Positions 37,402 through 46,388 of a stretch of 64,000 bases of DNA are shown here, piece by piece. The notes below the pieces were generated by a model. The model ran no database searches. It was not told the origin of the DNA and was given only the letters and a program-made list of their open reading frames with translations. This DNA comes from Nitrospira sp. (GTDB lineage: Bacteria > Nitrospirota > Nitrospiria > Nitrospirales > Nitrospiraceae). The DNA lies in assembly GCA_016788885.1 (NCBI GenBank), contig JAEURX010000052.1, forward strand, positions 62,001 through 126,000, read 5' to 3'. The translations under genes and the position numbers were made by a program. How positions within the stretch are numbered: position 1 is the stretch's first letter; the number at the start of each line of letters is the position of its first letter.

Positions 37402-37989
37402 ATGACTCGATCAGTCCGCCCCAAAGTTGCGCCGAAAGCAGAGGTCCACGTCGGAGACATCGTCAGGCGCCTGCGAAAATCCCGCCACTTCTCCGTGCGG
37501 ATGCTCGCCGATAAGTGCGGATTTTCCCCCAGCTTCATTTCCCAGGTCGAACTACGCCAGGCCTCGCCGTCCATTGCATCGACCGAAAAAATCGCGTCCG
37601 CACTCGGTGTCACCCTGGGCGAATTTTTTCGTACGGCGGACCCCGTCCTGCCGGCCATCATTCGTTCCGATGCTCGCCCGGTCGTCCAAAGCCAATGGTC
37701 TCGCGCAAGAATTGAAACGCTCGGGCCCTTCAATAAAGACAGTCGGTTTGAGCCGATGGTCATTACCATCCAGCCTGGCGGAGCGAGCGGCCACAAACCC
37801 TATGCACGTGAGGCCGAACAATTGGCCATGGTGCTCCAGGGTTCACTGGAGCTCACGCTGGAGGACGAGGTCCACCTCCTCAAACGGGGGGATGCAGTCG
37901 GAATCCCTGCGGGCAGCCGTCATTGTTGGAAAAATACCAGCCGGAAGCCGGCGCAGATGCTGCTCGTCACTGCACACCGCTCCCACTAG
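37402..37989 (+). CDS. XRE-family regulator with C-terminal cupin domain
   Basis: 195 residues. Helix-turn-helix IVRRLRKSRHFSVRMLADKC..FSPSFISQVELRQASPS (residues 17-60), then a small cupin (about 125-190: TIQPGGASGHKPY, EAEQLAMVLQGSLELTLED, GDAVGIPAGSRHCWKNTS). The architecture is that of regulators of amino-acid, polyamine or osmolyte pathways in which the cupin senses a small molecule. Good GAGGAGG before the ATG. Targets unknown. Confidence 0.87.
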   Translation: MTRSVRPKVAPKAEVHVGDIVRRLRKSRHFSVRMLADKCGFSPSFISQVELRQASPSIASTEKIASALGVTLGEFFRTADPVLPAIIRSDARPVVQSQWSRARIETLGPFNKDSRFEPMVITIQPGGASGHKPYAREAEQLAMVLQGSLELTLEDEVHLLKRGDAVGIPAGSRHCWKNTSRKPAQMLLVTAHRSH

Positions 37990-38067
37990 TCCGCACACCT
38001 GCCACTCTGCTCGACACGCCGTCTGATAGATCGAAATGGGCCGGTGGGACAGAGCGATGGTCTCGGG

Positions 38068-39561
38068 TCAGGACCGCAACAACGCCATCACGCTCAGACA
38101 GACGAGCAGATTGTTCACGGCATGTCCGAGCACCCCGGGCCAGAGACTGCCGGTGCGTTCATAGGCCCAGGCCCAGACCAGCCCGCTCCAGAATACGCTG
38201 AGAAAGCCGATCAGCCCATACCCATGAGCCAGTGCAAAGAGGGCGGCGCTCAGCATGGCGGCAGTCCCCCACTGAAACCGCCGCCGAAAGACACCGAACA
38301 GCAGCCCACGAAACGCTAACTCCTCAAAGACCGGCGCAAACAGCACATACTCCAAGAGACTCACCACCAGAGTCGGCGACGATCCCCACACCAGGTCCGC
38401 ATCGAACCATTCCGTCCAATGACTGATCAATTTGAGCGGTTCCGCAATCCGGCCCAACACCCACTCACCCACAAGCCCGGCGGCGACGACGGCCAAGACC
38501 GCCAGCGCCAGCTGCCCGAGGTGACGCGGCTGAATGCTGATTCCGAACCCGCGCCAGAAAGACTGCCGTTGCGGTCGGAGCAGGTGATAATAGGCCAGCG
38601 CCAACAAGGGCAGGTTCGACAGCGGCACAGCCACAACCCGCAACGACGGGAAGTCACTCGCGGCAAACAGAAATGCCACGGTCAGGAGTGCCCCGACGGC
38701 CCCCCCACGCAGCAGAACGCCCGCGCCAAGACGGCCTGCCCATAAGGGAGGCAGCTCGGCCGAGCCCACGCGAAACATGGTGGCCCCCTTCCCCCGCCGA
38801 AGCCAAGCCATCAACACCAGGATTCCCACGATCATCAGCGCCAGCTCCAACCAGGCAAATGCCCGTGAACGCCAGACCAGAGCCTCCACCCGTTGCTGCG
38901 AAGAGGTTTCAATTGTCACGAGCAGAGGACGGTCTCCTGCCCGCTCGGCAATGCGGGTGGCAAGCCGGGCATAAAACCAGCCTGTGACGGGTTGCTCCGC
39001 CAGATAGGCTTGCAAATTGAACCCCACCGCCGGCGACACCTTCGCATCCACATAGGCCGCCTGCAGCAATCGGGCAAACGACGCATACGGTTCCCCCTGA
39101 CGGGTCCATCGCGATACGTCCTGCTTGATCTCCGCTAGGTGCCCCGACTCCCCTTCCAAAATCGCCAGATGCAGGTCGACGAAGGGATCGGCCGATTCTT
39201 CCGCGAGTTCTCGATACCATTCGATGACCTGATCACGATCGTTTGCGTCACTGCCCATCGTGATGTCGTAGAGAACCTGTTCCCACACCGGCAAGGTCTT
39301 GAGTCCCTCTTCCTGATCCATCAGACGGCCGACCATGTGACTCAACGCCCGTTCGGCATCCGGCACGCGTTCCACCCGGGGGACATCGAAGGAGAGCCAG
39401 GCCACCACCGCAATCGACGCGGACAGCACCACGGCGGACAATACCGTGACAGCCCGTGAAAAACCGGGATTGTACGCATGGGGCGGAGGAGGCGCCCCGA
39501 CACAGGGTGCCGATGAAGTCACCGGTTGCACGGGCGCCCCGCTCGATAGATCCGCGTCCAC
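38068..39561 (-). CDS. CPBP-family intramembrane metalloprotease
   Basis: 497 residues with multiple transmembrane segments. The CPBP (CAAX/Rce1-like) motifs are present: FEELAFRGLLFGVFRRRF (EExxxR), FALAHGYGL (FxxxH) and HAVNNLLV (HxxxN). An N-terminal helix (AVVLSASIAVVAWLSF) precedes a tetratricopeptide-like or helical soluble domain (about 60-225). Members cleave or modify prenylated or small peptides; substrate unknown. Divergent from the aminotransferase operon over 209 bp. Confidence 0.85.
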   Translation of the reverse strand: MDADLSSGAPVQPVTSSAPCVGAPPPPHAYNPGFSRAVTVLSAVVLSASIAVVAWLSFDVPRVERVPDAERALSHMVGRLMDQEEGLKTLPVWEQVLYDITMGSDANDRDQVIEWYRELAEESADPFVDLHLAILEGESGHLAEIKQDVSRWTRQGEPYASFARLLQAAYVDAKVSPAVGFNLQAYLAEQPVTGWFYARLATRIAERAGDRPLLVTIETSSQQRVEALVWRSRAFAWLELALMIVGILVLMAWLRRGKGATMFRVGSAELPPLWAGRLGAGVLLRGGAVGALLTVAFLFAASDFPSLRVVAVPLSNLPLLALAYYHLLRPQRQSFWRGFGISIQPRHLGQLALAVLAVVAAGLVGEWVLGRIAEPLKLISHWTEWFDADLVWGSSPTLVVSLLEYVLFAPVFEELAFRGLLFGVFRRRFQWGTAAMLSAALFALAHGYGLIGFLSVFWSGLVWAWAYERTGSLWPGVLGHAVNNLLVCLSVMALLRS

Positions 39562-39770
39562 AAGGACCTCCAGACAAGAAAGAAGCGCCGGAGTATAGCA
39601 CCGGCCTCAGAGAGGTGAAACAGGCAGTGCCCCTTGCGGCCCCAATGAGCCCCGACATAATCCCATGGCTGAATCCCCTTCGCTTTCGTTATACTGAGTC
39701 ACGCAACAGGACCGTTTGATGGCCGGGCTATGGAACCTTCCCGGGTGACGAGACGCGATCGACTCCGAAG

Positions 39771-40988
39771 ATGAGCCTGCCTCCACCGGATCACGAATTT
39801 ATCCCGCCCACTCGCCTGCTCCTGGGTCCCGGGCCGAGCATGGTCCATCCCCGGGTCTTGCACGCCCTGGCCCAGCCACTTGTCGGCCATCTCGATCCGC
39901 TGTTTCTGGGCCTGATGAATGAGATCCAAGCCCTGCTCCGCACCACATTCCAAACCCACAATGAATTCACCATTGCCCTGTCCGGCACCGGATCGGCTGG
40001 CATGGAAGCCGTCATCGCCAACCTCATTGAACCGGGTGACCGTGCGCTCGTCGGAGTGAACGGTGTCTTCGGGACACGGTTGGCAACCATGATCGAACGA
40101 CAGGGTGGGATCCCACTGCGCATCGACGCACCATGGGGAGACATCATCACGTTGGAGGCTTTACGCGACCAGTTGGCCCGGTCCGGTCCGATCAAAGCGG
40201 TGGTGCTCGTTCACGCAGAGACCTCGACCGGCGCCGCACAACCGCTGGAGGACGTGGGCGCCCTCTGCCGCGCCCATGGGGCACTCCTGATCGTCGATGC
40301 GGTGACGTCACTTGGCGGCATGCCGATGAACGTGGATGCCTGGGGCATCGACGCTTGCTACAGCGGCACCCAGAAATGTCTCAGTTGTCCGCCCGGCCTG
40401 GCCCCACTAACGATGAGCCCGCGGGCTATACAGGCGATTCGGCAACGGCGCACGCCCTGCCACAGCTGGTATCTAGACCTGGCCTTGATCGCCGACTATT
40501 GGAATGACCAGAGCCGCGCCTATCACCACACCGCCCCGATCTCCATGCTCTATGGACTTCGAGAGGCCTTGCGCCTGCTGCACAGTGACGCGCGTGAGGC
40601 GCGGTTCGCGCGCCATCGGCTCAACAGCGAGGCCCTGCTGGCGGGACTTGCCATCCTAGGTGTGATGCCGCTTCCCGCCGCAGAGCATCGACTCCCGATG
40701 CTCAACTGTGTCACCCTACCGGATGGGATCGACGATGCCGTGGTGAGAACCCAGTTGCTTCAGCAGGACGGCATTGAGATCGGAGGCGGGTTGGGTCCTC
40801 TGCGCGGGAAGGTCTGGCGCATCGGGCTCATGGGCGAATCCAGTCGGCAGGCTCACGTTCTGACGCTGCTGAGCGCCTTGGAACGTATCTTTGTGTCCCA
40901 CGGATGGCTGGCGCAGCCCGGCTGCGCGGTGCAAGCGGCAGTCGACGTGTATACCGATTCACAGTTGGCGACGAGGAGGAGTGCATGA
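39771..40988 (+). CDS. Class V aminotransferase (alanine/serine-glyoxylate-type)
   Basis: 405 residues. PLP enzyme motifs: LLLGPGPSMVHPRVL, SGTGSAGMEAVIANL, LVHAETSTGAAQPLEDVG, VDAVTSLGGMPMNVDAWG and the Schiff-base Lys in YSGTQKCLSCPPGLAP. It likely transfers an amino group to glyoxylate or removes one from serine, in the cytoplasm. Its stop overlaps the ATG of the haem-binding DUF3365 gene, whose stop overlaps the amidohydrolase ATG, so all three are translationally coupled. Confidence 0.88.
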   Translation: MSLPPPDHEFIPPTRLLLGPGPSMVHPRVLHALAQPLVGHLDPLFLGLMNEIQALLRTTFQTHNEFTIALSGTGSAGMEAVIANLIEPGDRALVGVNGVFGTRLATMIERQGGIPLRIDAPWGDIITLEALRDQLARSGPIKAVVLVHAETSTGAAQPLEDVGALCRAHGALLIVDAVTSLGGMPMNVDAWGIDACYSGTQKCLSCPPGLAPLTMSPRAIQAIRQRRTPCHSWYLDLALIADYWNDQSRAYHHTAPISMLYGLREALRLLHSDAREARFARHRLNSEALLAGLAILGVMPLPAAEHRLPMLNCVTLPDGIDDAVVRTQLLQQDGIEIGGGLGPLRGKVWRIGLMGESSRQAHVLTLLSALERIFVSHGWLAQPGCAVQAAVDVYTDSQLATRRSA

Positions 40989-41587
40989 GTCGAAACGGAT
41001 TGTGGATTGTGGCGGCAGGCGTAGCCGGCTTCGTCGCGGCGGTGACCTACTGGATCATCGCCCTGGCCGTCGCCGAATCGCGAAAGACAGATATGATCGC
41101 ACCGGAGCGCGTGACCAGTTTCATTCACGCCGTGATCGACGCCAATCGCGCCAACTACACACAAAACGTCGTCGACAAGCTGCACACACAGGGCGTCGTC
41201 GAGGCGCTCGAACATTGGAAAGAAGAGAAGGGGCTTCCGTTGCCCGCCCAATTTCTCCTCGAATCGGGCCGGCTCGTGGCACAAAAGGATATGAAGCTGA
41301 GCTTCCGCCTGGCGAGCCTTACCCCCATCTACGTCTGGAACGGACCGAACAGCGAATTCGAACGGCGCGGCCTGGAAGTCGTTATGAAGTCACCGGAAAA
41401 ACCGTTCACCGGCTTCTACCAACAAGCCGGCGTTCGGTATTTTCAAGGGATCTACGCCGACCGTGCGGTATCGGAAAGTTGTGTGGCCTGTCATAACGGG
41501 CATGCCAATAGCCCGCGCCGCGACTACAAACTGAACGACATCATGGGCGGCGTCATCGTCACCATTCCGATCAGCGAGGCTCCATGA
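40985..41587 (+). CDS. DUF3365 (Tll0287-like) c-type haem protein
   Basis: 200 residues. Start at 40985 (GAGGAG upstream) overlaps the aminotransferase stop. One N-terminal transmembrane segment (LWIVAAGVAGFVAAVTYWIIAL) anchors a periplasmic haem-binding PAS-like domain with the c-type motif SCVACHN near the C-terminus and FTGFYQQAGVRYFQGIYADR ahead of it, matching DUF3365. It may sense redox or gas. Coupled genes on both sides are metabolic, so it could report on the same pathway. Confidence 0.85.
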   Translation: MSRNGLWIVAAGVAGFVAAVTYWIIALAVAESRKTDMIAPERVTSFIHAVIDANRANYTQNVVDKLHTQGVVEALEHWKEEKGLPLPAQFLLESGRLVAQKDMKLSFRLASLTPIYVWNGPNSEFERRGLEVVMKSPEKPFTGFYQQAGVRYFQGIYADRAVSESCVACHNGHANSPRRDYKLNDIMGGVIVTIPISEAP

Positions 41588-42792
41588 TTACGGCAATCCG
41601 GCACATCCGAATCCTCGACGGCCTCGGCGGGCGGCTTGAACAGGGCACCCTCATGATCGACAATACCCGCATCCTGGCGGCCGGACCCGAGCGCGCCGTC
41701 CGTATCCCCAAGGGCGCGCGCCGTCTCGATGGCCGTGGCCTCACCGTCCTCCCGGGACTCATCGACTGCCATGTTCACTTCTGCCTGGGCGCCGAAGCCG
41801 ATGTGGTGGCGGCGGTCGAAGGAGAATCTTCCTCCGTCACGCTACTCAAGGCCGCTGAACAGGCTCGTCGCACGCTGCAGGCCGGATTTACCACTGTGCG
41901 CGACGTGGGGTTTCGCGACCATGCCGTCTTTGCACTGAAGCATGCCATTGCCGCAAGGCTGACGCCGGGGCCGCGCATTCTGGCTGCCGGACTGGCCATC
42001 TGCATGCCGGGGGGACACGCACGCTTCATCGGTCGCGAAGCAGACGGCGTGGAAGCCGTCCGAGCCGCCGTGCAAGATCAACTCAATGCCGGAGCGGAAG
42101 TGATTAAAGTCATTGCCTCCGGCGGTGTACTGACACCCGGCACCTCACCGGACGACGCCCAAATGACCGTCGAAGAGCTGCAGGCCGCCGTCGCCGTCGC
42201 CGCCGCACAGGGACGGCATGTCGCCGCCCATGCGCACGGAGCCACCGGGATGAAGAATGCCCTGCGGGCCGGGGTGCACTCAATCGAGCACGCCACGCTA
42301 ATGGACGACGAGGCTGCCGGAATGATGAGCCGACAAGGGGTCTACATGGTGCCGACCCTGTCCGCACTTGCAACAACAGCCGCCTGCCCGACCGGCTGCG
42401 GTATTCCGGACAGCGCCCGCTCCAAAGCGAAGAATATGGTGAAGCAACACGAGAAGAGCTTCCGCGCGGCCGTGCGACGTGGCGTGCCGATCGCGCTGGG
42501 CACCGATGCCGGTACGCCGTTTAATCATCATGGGGACAACGCGCAGGAGCTGGAGCGCATGGTGGCCCTTGGCATGACGCCGATGAACGCGATCATGACC
42601 AGCACCTCCGCCGCCGCGCGATTGCTACGGCTATCCGAACACATCGGCACTATCGAGGTGGGAAAACAGGCGGATCTCCTCTTTGTGGAAGGCAATCCCT
42701 TGAGAACGATCGGCGTGTTGATGAAACAGGAGCGGATTGCCGGCGTGATGCAAGGCGGGCGCTTCGTGGCGGGTCCCCTCTCGCAGGTGTGA
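41584..42792 (+). CDS. Amidohydrolase family protein (imidazolonepropionase/Xaa-Pro dipeptidase-like)
   Basis: 402 residues. TIM-barrel metal hydrolase: DCHVHFCLGAEAD (HxH), AGAEVIKVIASGGVL with the carboxylated Lys position, VAAHAHGATGMKNAL, HSIEHATLM, and the catalytic Asp in LGTDAGTPFNHHGD. It resembles prolidase-like and imidazolonepropionase-type enzymes; substrate unknown. Its ATG overlaps the DUF3365 stop. Predicted cytoplasmic, since no signal peptide is seen. Confidence 0.87.
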   Translation: MITAIRHIRILDGLGGRLEQGTLMIDNTRILAAGPERAVRIPKGARRLDGRGLTVLPGLIDCHVHFCLGAEADVVAAVEGESSSVTLLKAAEQARRTLQAGFTTVRDVGFRDHAVFALKHAIAARLTPGPRILAAGLAICMPGGHARFIGREADGVEAVRAAVQDQLNAGAEVIKVIASGGVLTPGTSPDDAQMTVEELQAAVAVAAAQGRHVAAHAHGATGMKNALRAGVHSIEHATLMDDEAAGMMSRQGVYMVPTLSALATTAACPTGCGIPDSARSKAKNMVKQHEKSFRAAVRRGVPIALGTDAGTPFNHHGDNAQELERMVALGMTPMNAIMTSTSAAARLLRLSEHIGTIEVGKQADLLFVEGNPLRTIGVLMKQERIAGVMQGGRFVAGPLSQV

Positions 42793-42803
42793 TCTCCGTG
42801 CCC

Positions 42804-42840
42804 GGCGCCAACCATCCGCTCTCGGGATGGTTGAAGCGCC
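42804..42840. terminator. Two-part hairpin terminator between convergent genes
   Basis: AACCATCC (42810-42817) pairs with GGATGGTT (42825-42832), extended by an outer GGCGC/GCGCC. It separates the amidohydrolase and DnaJ-like genes; both could use it. Confidence 0.5.
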
Positions 42841-42858
42841 ACCATGAGGGCATCGACG

Positions 42859-43497
42859 CTACCTCCGCTCGTAGAGCAATTCCAGCGCGGCAGCAAAACC
42901 GTTGATCCGGCCTTTTCGAAACGCCTCCTCCAGACGCCCCCGTAACGCTCGTATCCCGCCCTCATCGCCTCGCGCGACGACCGCCTGCGAGACCATCATT
43001 TGCACTGCCACTTCGAGCAAGCGCTGCTTACGCTCATCCATTTCCGTCGTCACGAATTCCTCGATCACTTCTGCGCCGCGCGCCTCGACGATCGGTTCCT
43101 TGAACGTGTCATAGCCCTGATACGCCACGGTACGCTCGCGAATGAGAGCGAGTTCCGATTTAATTCTGGGCACCATCTTCATGAGGACCGCAAAGACCTC
43201 CTTCCGCCCCTCGTCGAACAATTTCTTCTCCATCTCCTCAAGAATCTGAGAAGGATCGGCGGCTTCGGCCCTGGGCTCCTCCCCCCAGTGCAAGCGGTCG
43301 TAGGTGCGCCGACGCTCCGGATCACCGAGGACTTCGTAGGCGGAGTTGATCTCGCGAATCTTTTCTTCGGCCTTGCTATTGTGTGGATTTCGATCAGGAT
43401 GATGTTCAAAGACGAGCTTTCGATAGGCTTTTTTGATGTCGTCATCGGAGATATCCCGTGGGATGCCGAGGACACGGTAATAGTCAATTTTTGGCAT
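42859..43497 (-). CDS. DnaJ-domain protein
   Basis: 212 residues. J domain at the N-terminus (DYYRVLGIPRDISDDDIKKAY, HPD motif in VFEHHPDRNPHNSKAEEKI, YEVLGDPERRRTYD), then a helical C-terminus with EEMEKKLFDEGRKE and ERKQRLLEVAVQMMV. No Gly/Phe-rich or zinc-finger region, so a specialised co-chaperone. Start at 43497 (MPKIDYY) places the J domain first; a longer frame reaches 43536. Divergent from the MFS gene. Confidence 0.85.
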   Translation of the reverse strand: MPKIDYYRVLGIPRDISDDDIKKAYRKLVFEHHPDRNPHNSKAEEKIREINSAYEVLGDPERRRTYDRLHWGEEPRAEAADPSQILEEMEKKLFDEGRKEVFAVLMKMVPRIKSELALIRERTVAYQGYDTFKEPIVEARGAEVIEEFVTTEMDERKQRLLEVAVQMMVSQAVVARGDEGGIRALRGRLEEAFRKGRINGFAAALELLYERR

Positions 43498-43587
43498 AGT
43501 ATCGGCGACTATACCACGGGACTTTCTCAGCTTCACCTTGACAGCACGACGTCCTGCCCGTAGCTTGGCGACGATCCGATCGTGTCA

Positions 43588-44883
43588 ATGAGGAGCATCT
43601 GCGTGGGCTGGACACACGGCGTCACCCGATACCAATGGTTGGTCCTGTTCGTCGCCTGGTTAGGCTGGGTGTTCGACGCCATGGACGCCACGATTTACGC
43701 GATCGTGCTCCATCCCGCTCTGCAGGAATTGCTCCACGCCGAAGCGGCTCACGGCGCCGTCACATCCGAACTCATCGGCTGGTACGGCGGCCTGGTCTTT
43801 TCTATTTTTTTGATCGGCTGGGCCATCGGAGGGATCGGCTTCGGACTTGCCGCTGACTATTTCGGCCGCACCAAGACGTTGATTGCCACCATCTTGATTT
43901 ATGCGATCTTCACCGGCCTGGCCGCCTTCGCCCAAGAGTGGTGGCACCTGGCGATTGCCCGCTTTCTCACGGCGCTTGGCGTCGGGGGAGAATGGGCGGC
44001 GGGCGCAGCCATCGTGGCCGAAACGTGGCCTGAAGAGAAACGCGCCAGGGCGGCCGGGATCTTACAGACAGCCTGGGCCTTGGGCTTTTTCCTTGCCGCC
44101 GGGTGCAACCTCCTGTTGAAAGATTCCGAATGGCGGGTGCTGTTCCTGGTCGGCATTCTGCCGGCATTTGTGGCATTGCTCGTCCGCCGGTGGGTGAAAG
44201 AACCGGAGCGCTGGATACGGGCACAAGAACGGGAGGGGCGTTCAGCCCATACGACGGTGATGCACCTGTCTGAATTGTTCAGCCCGTCCCTTCGCCGCGA
44301 TACGCTGGTGGGCTCCACCTTGGCTTTCGTGGCGGTCTTCGGCCTCTGGGGCGCAACCAATTGGGCCCCGACCCTCATCCGCACCATGCCAGATCTGCAG
44401 GACCAGGATCCCGCCGACCTCACGGCCAAGGTGAGTTACGCCATCATGGCGCTGAACGGGGGGGCTCTGTTTGGCTATCTCGGGTTCGGGCCGCTGGCTG
44501 AACGGTTTGGCCGCCTGCCCGTCTTCGGCCTGATGTGCTTCGGCAGTCTCATTCTGCTGCCGGCCACCTATTTTGTGCCCCACAGCTATGCGGAAGTGCT
44601 GCTCTTGTTGCCGGTCCTCGGATTTTTCAACAACGGCATCTTCAGTGGATTTCCTATCTACCTTCCCGAGCTGTACCCGACGCGCCTCCGAGCCACAGGG
44701 TCCGGCTTCTGTTTTAACGCAGGCCGCATACTCGCCTCCGCAGCACCGTTCATCACCGGCTGGCTCGTCACAGTACTCGGTTCATTCAACAACGCCGCCA
44801 GTGCCATCGCATTGATCTACGTGTTAGGCTTGGCCATACTTCCATTCGCAACCGAAACCACAGGGAAACCCTTACCAGAGTGA
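43588..44883 (+). CDS. MFS transporter, possibly for 5-oxoproline or a related acid
   Basis: 431 residues, 12 hydrophobic segments. MFS loop motif is present in LAADYFGRTKTLI (RxGRR-like) and LAERFGRLPVFG. It resembles SHS/benzoate-type (sialate or organic acid : H+) permeases, e.g. GVGGEWAAGAAIVAETWPEE. It is followed by pxpB after 45 bp, so 5-oxoproline or another organic acid is a plausible cargo; that is inference from context. Start ATG 43588 is preferred over GTG 43582. Confidence 0.85.
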   Translation: MRSICVGWTHGVTRYQWLVLFVAWLGWVFDAMDATIYAIVLHPALQELLHAEAAHGAVTSELIGWYGGLVFSIFLIGWAIGGIGFGLAADYFGRTKTLIATILIYAIFTGLAAFAQEWWHLAIARFLTALGVGGEWAAGAAIVAETWPEEKRARAAGILQTAWALGFFLAAGCNLLLKDSEWRVLFLVGILPAFVALLVRRWVKEPERWIRAQEREGRSAHTTVMHLSELFSPSLRRDTLVGSTLAFVAVFGLWGATNWAPTLIRTMPDLQDQDPADLTAKVSYAIMALNGGALFGYLGFGPLAERFGRLPVFGLMCFGSLILLPATYFVPHSYAEVLLLLPVLGFFNNGIFSGFPIYLPELYPTRLRATGSGFCFNAGRILASAAPFITGWLVTVLGSFNNAASAIALIYVLGLAILPFATETTGKPLPE

Positions 44884-44928
44884 CCGCTACCGGTCACCGT
44901 CTCCACACACCGTGAGGCCTTTCGCAGG

Positions 44929-45615
44929 ATGATGCCGCGAATCGTTCCCTTGAGTGAATGTGCGTTCACCGTGGACTTCGGCGACGAGATCAGTCTGCAG
45001 ACGAGCGAACTGGTGCTCACATTTTCCGCTGCCGTGGACCAAGCTGCCTTCCCTGGTGTCGTGGAAGTCGTCCCCACCTATCGATCCGCCACCATCTACT
45101 TTGACCCGTTACAAATCGATTCGACGGCACTCATCAAGCAGGTGCAGGCAGTCATCCCCAACAAGAGCGACGCGCCTATCCACCCGGCGACCACACATTT
45201 CATTCCCATTTGGTACGGCGGGGACGCAGGACCAGACTTAGTCGACGTGGCGCAACAGGCCGATCTGACTCCGGCCGAAACCGCCAGGCTCCACGCTTCT
45301 GTCACATACCGCGTGTACATGTTGGGATTTAGTCCGGGCTTTCCCTACCTGGGGACCGTGCCGGACCGCTTGGCGGTACCTCGCCTCCCGACACCGCGGA
45401 GACAGGTTGCCGCTGGCTCCGTCGGCATCGCAGGAACGCAAACCGGCATCTACCCACAGGCCAGTCCTGGGGGGTGGCACCTCATCGGACGCACTCCGGT
45501 TCGCCTCTTTAACCTGAGCAGACCCCACCCGTTCCTCCTTGCTCCTGGCGACCTCGTACAGTTTGTCTCGATCGACGAGGAGGAGTTTGGCAAGCTCTCC
45601 GGGAATCAGGCATGA
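44929..45615 (+). CDS. pxpB: 5-oxoprolinase subunit PxpB
   Basis: 228 residues, KipI/PxpB family. Motifs: PTYRSATIYFDP, YMLGFSPGFPYLGTVPD, PRRQVAAGSVGIAGTQTGIYP, GGWHLIGRTP and LAPGDLVQFVSI. With PxpA and PxpC it forms the ATP-dependent 5-oxoprolinase that opens 5-oxoproline to glutamate. The stop overlaps the PxpA start (ATGA), so translation is coupled. Two tandem ATGs at 44929 and 44932. Confidence 0.92.
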   Translation: MMPRIVPLSECAFTVDFGDEISLQTSELVLTFSAAVDQAAFPGVVEVVPTYRSATIYFDPLQIDSTALIKQVQAVIPNKSDAPIHPATTHFIPIWYGGDAGPDLVDVAQQADLTPAETARLHASVTYRVYMLGFSPGFPYLGTVPDRLAVPRLPTPRRQVAAGSVGIAGTQTGIYPQASPGGWHLIGRTPVRLFNLSRPHPFLLAPGDLVQFVSIDEEEFGKLSGNQA

Positions 45616-46388
45616 CGCAGACACGCCGCATCGATCTGAATTGCGACCTCGGCGAAGCCATCACGCCCGAGCAACTCGATGTGGAAGCACACCTCATGGC
45701 CCACGTCACCTCGGTCAATATCGCCTGCGGAGCCCATGCGGGCGATGCAGCACTGATGCGGCACACTGTCCGAATGGCCCATCAGCACCACTTGGCCATC
45801 GGCGCGCACCCTGGACTCCCCGATCGCGAATCCCAAGGACGCCGGGAGCAAGCGTTACCCCCAACATTCGTGGAGGAGCTCATTGTTTCCCAAGTCGGCA
45901 CACTGATGGCCATCAGCCAGGAGGAAGGCGTCAGCCTCACACACGTGAAGCCGCACGGAGCCCTCTACAACATGGCGGCACGAGACCGCGTGGTCGCGGA
46001 TGCCATTGCCAGCGCACTCATACGAATTAACCGCCGATTGATTCTCGTGGGGCTGGCTGGGTCTGAATTGATCGCCGCCGGATCGGCGCACGGGCTTCGA
46101 GTCGCTGCTGAAGGGTTTGCCGATCGGGGATACCAAGCCAACGGCCGCCTGGTACCCCGAGGGCAACCAGGCGCGATTATTCACGATGAAGCCCTGGTGA
46201 TCGAACGGGCACGATCGCTTGCCATGGACGACCGTCTCACGGCCATCGACGGCTCAAGGCTTCACACCCACATCCACACACTCTGCCTGCACGGGGACAC
46301 TCCAGATGCCGTGCGTCTGGCCCGTGCGGTGCGGGTCATGTTCGACCAGGCAGGACTGCCCGTTCTCCGTGTGGACCATGTCGCCTAA
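45612..46388 (+). CDS. pxpA: 5-oxoprolinase subunit PxpA
   Basis: 258 residues, LamB/YcsF family, a TIM-like barrel subunit. Motifs: RIDLNCDLGEAI, VNIACGAHAGDAALM, HLAIGAHPGLPDRES, VSLTHVKPHGALYN and AEGFADRGYQANGRLVPRG. Part of the pxpBAC operon; it overlaps pxpB by 4 bp and pxpC by 11 bp. Confidence 0.93.
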   Translation: MTQTRRIDLNCDLGEAITPEQLDVEAHLMAHVTSVNIACGAHAGDAALMRHTVRMAHQHHLAIGAHPGLPDRESQGRREQALPPTFVEELIVSQVGTLMAISQEEGVSLTHVKPHGALYNMAARDRVVADAIASALIRINRRLILVGLAGSELIAAGSAHGLRVAAEGFADRGYQANGRLVPRGQPGAIIHDEALVIERARSLAMDDRLTAIDGSRLHTHIHTLCLHGDTPDAVRLARAVRVMFDQAGLPVLRVDHVA

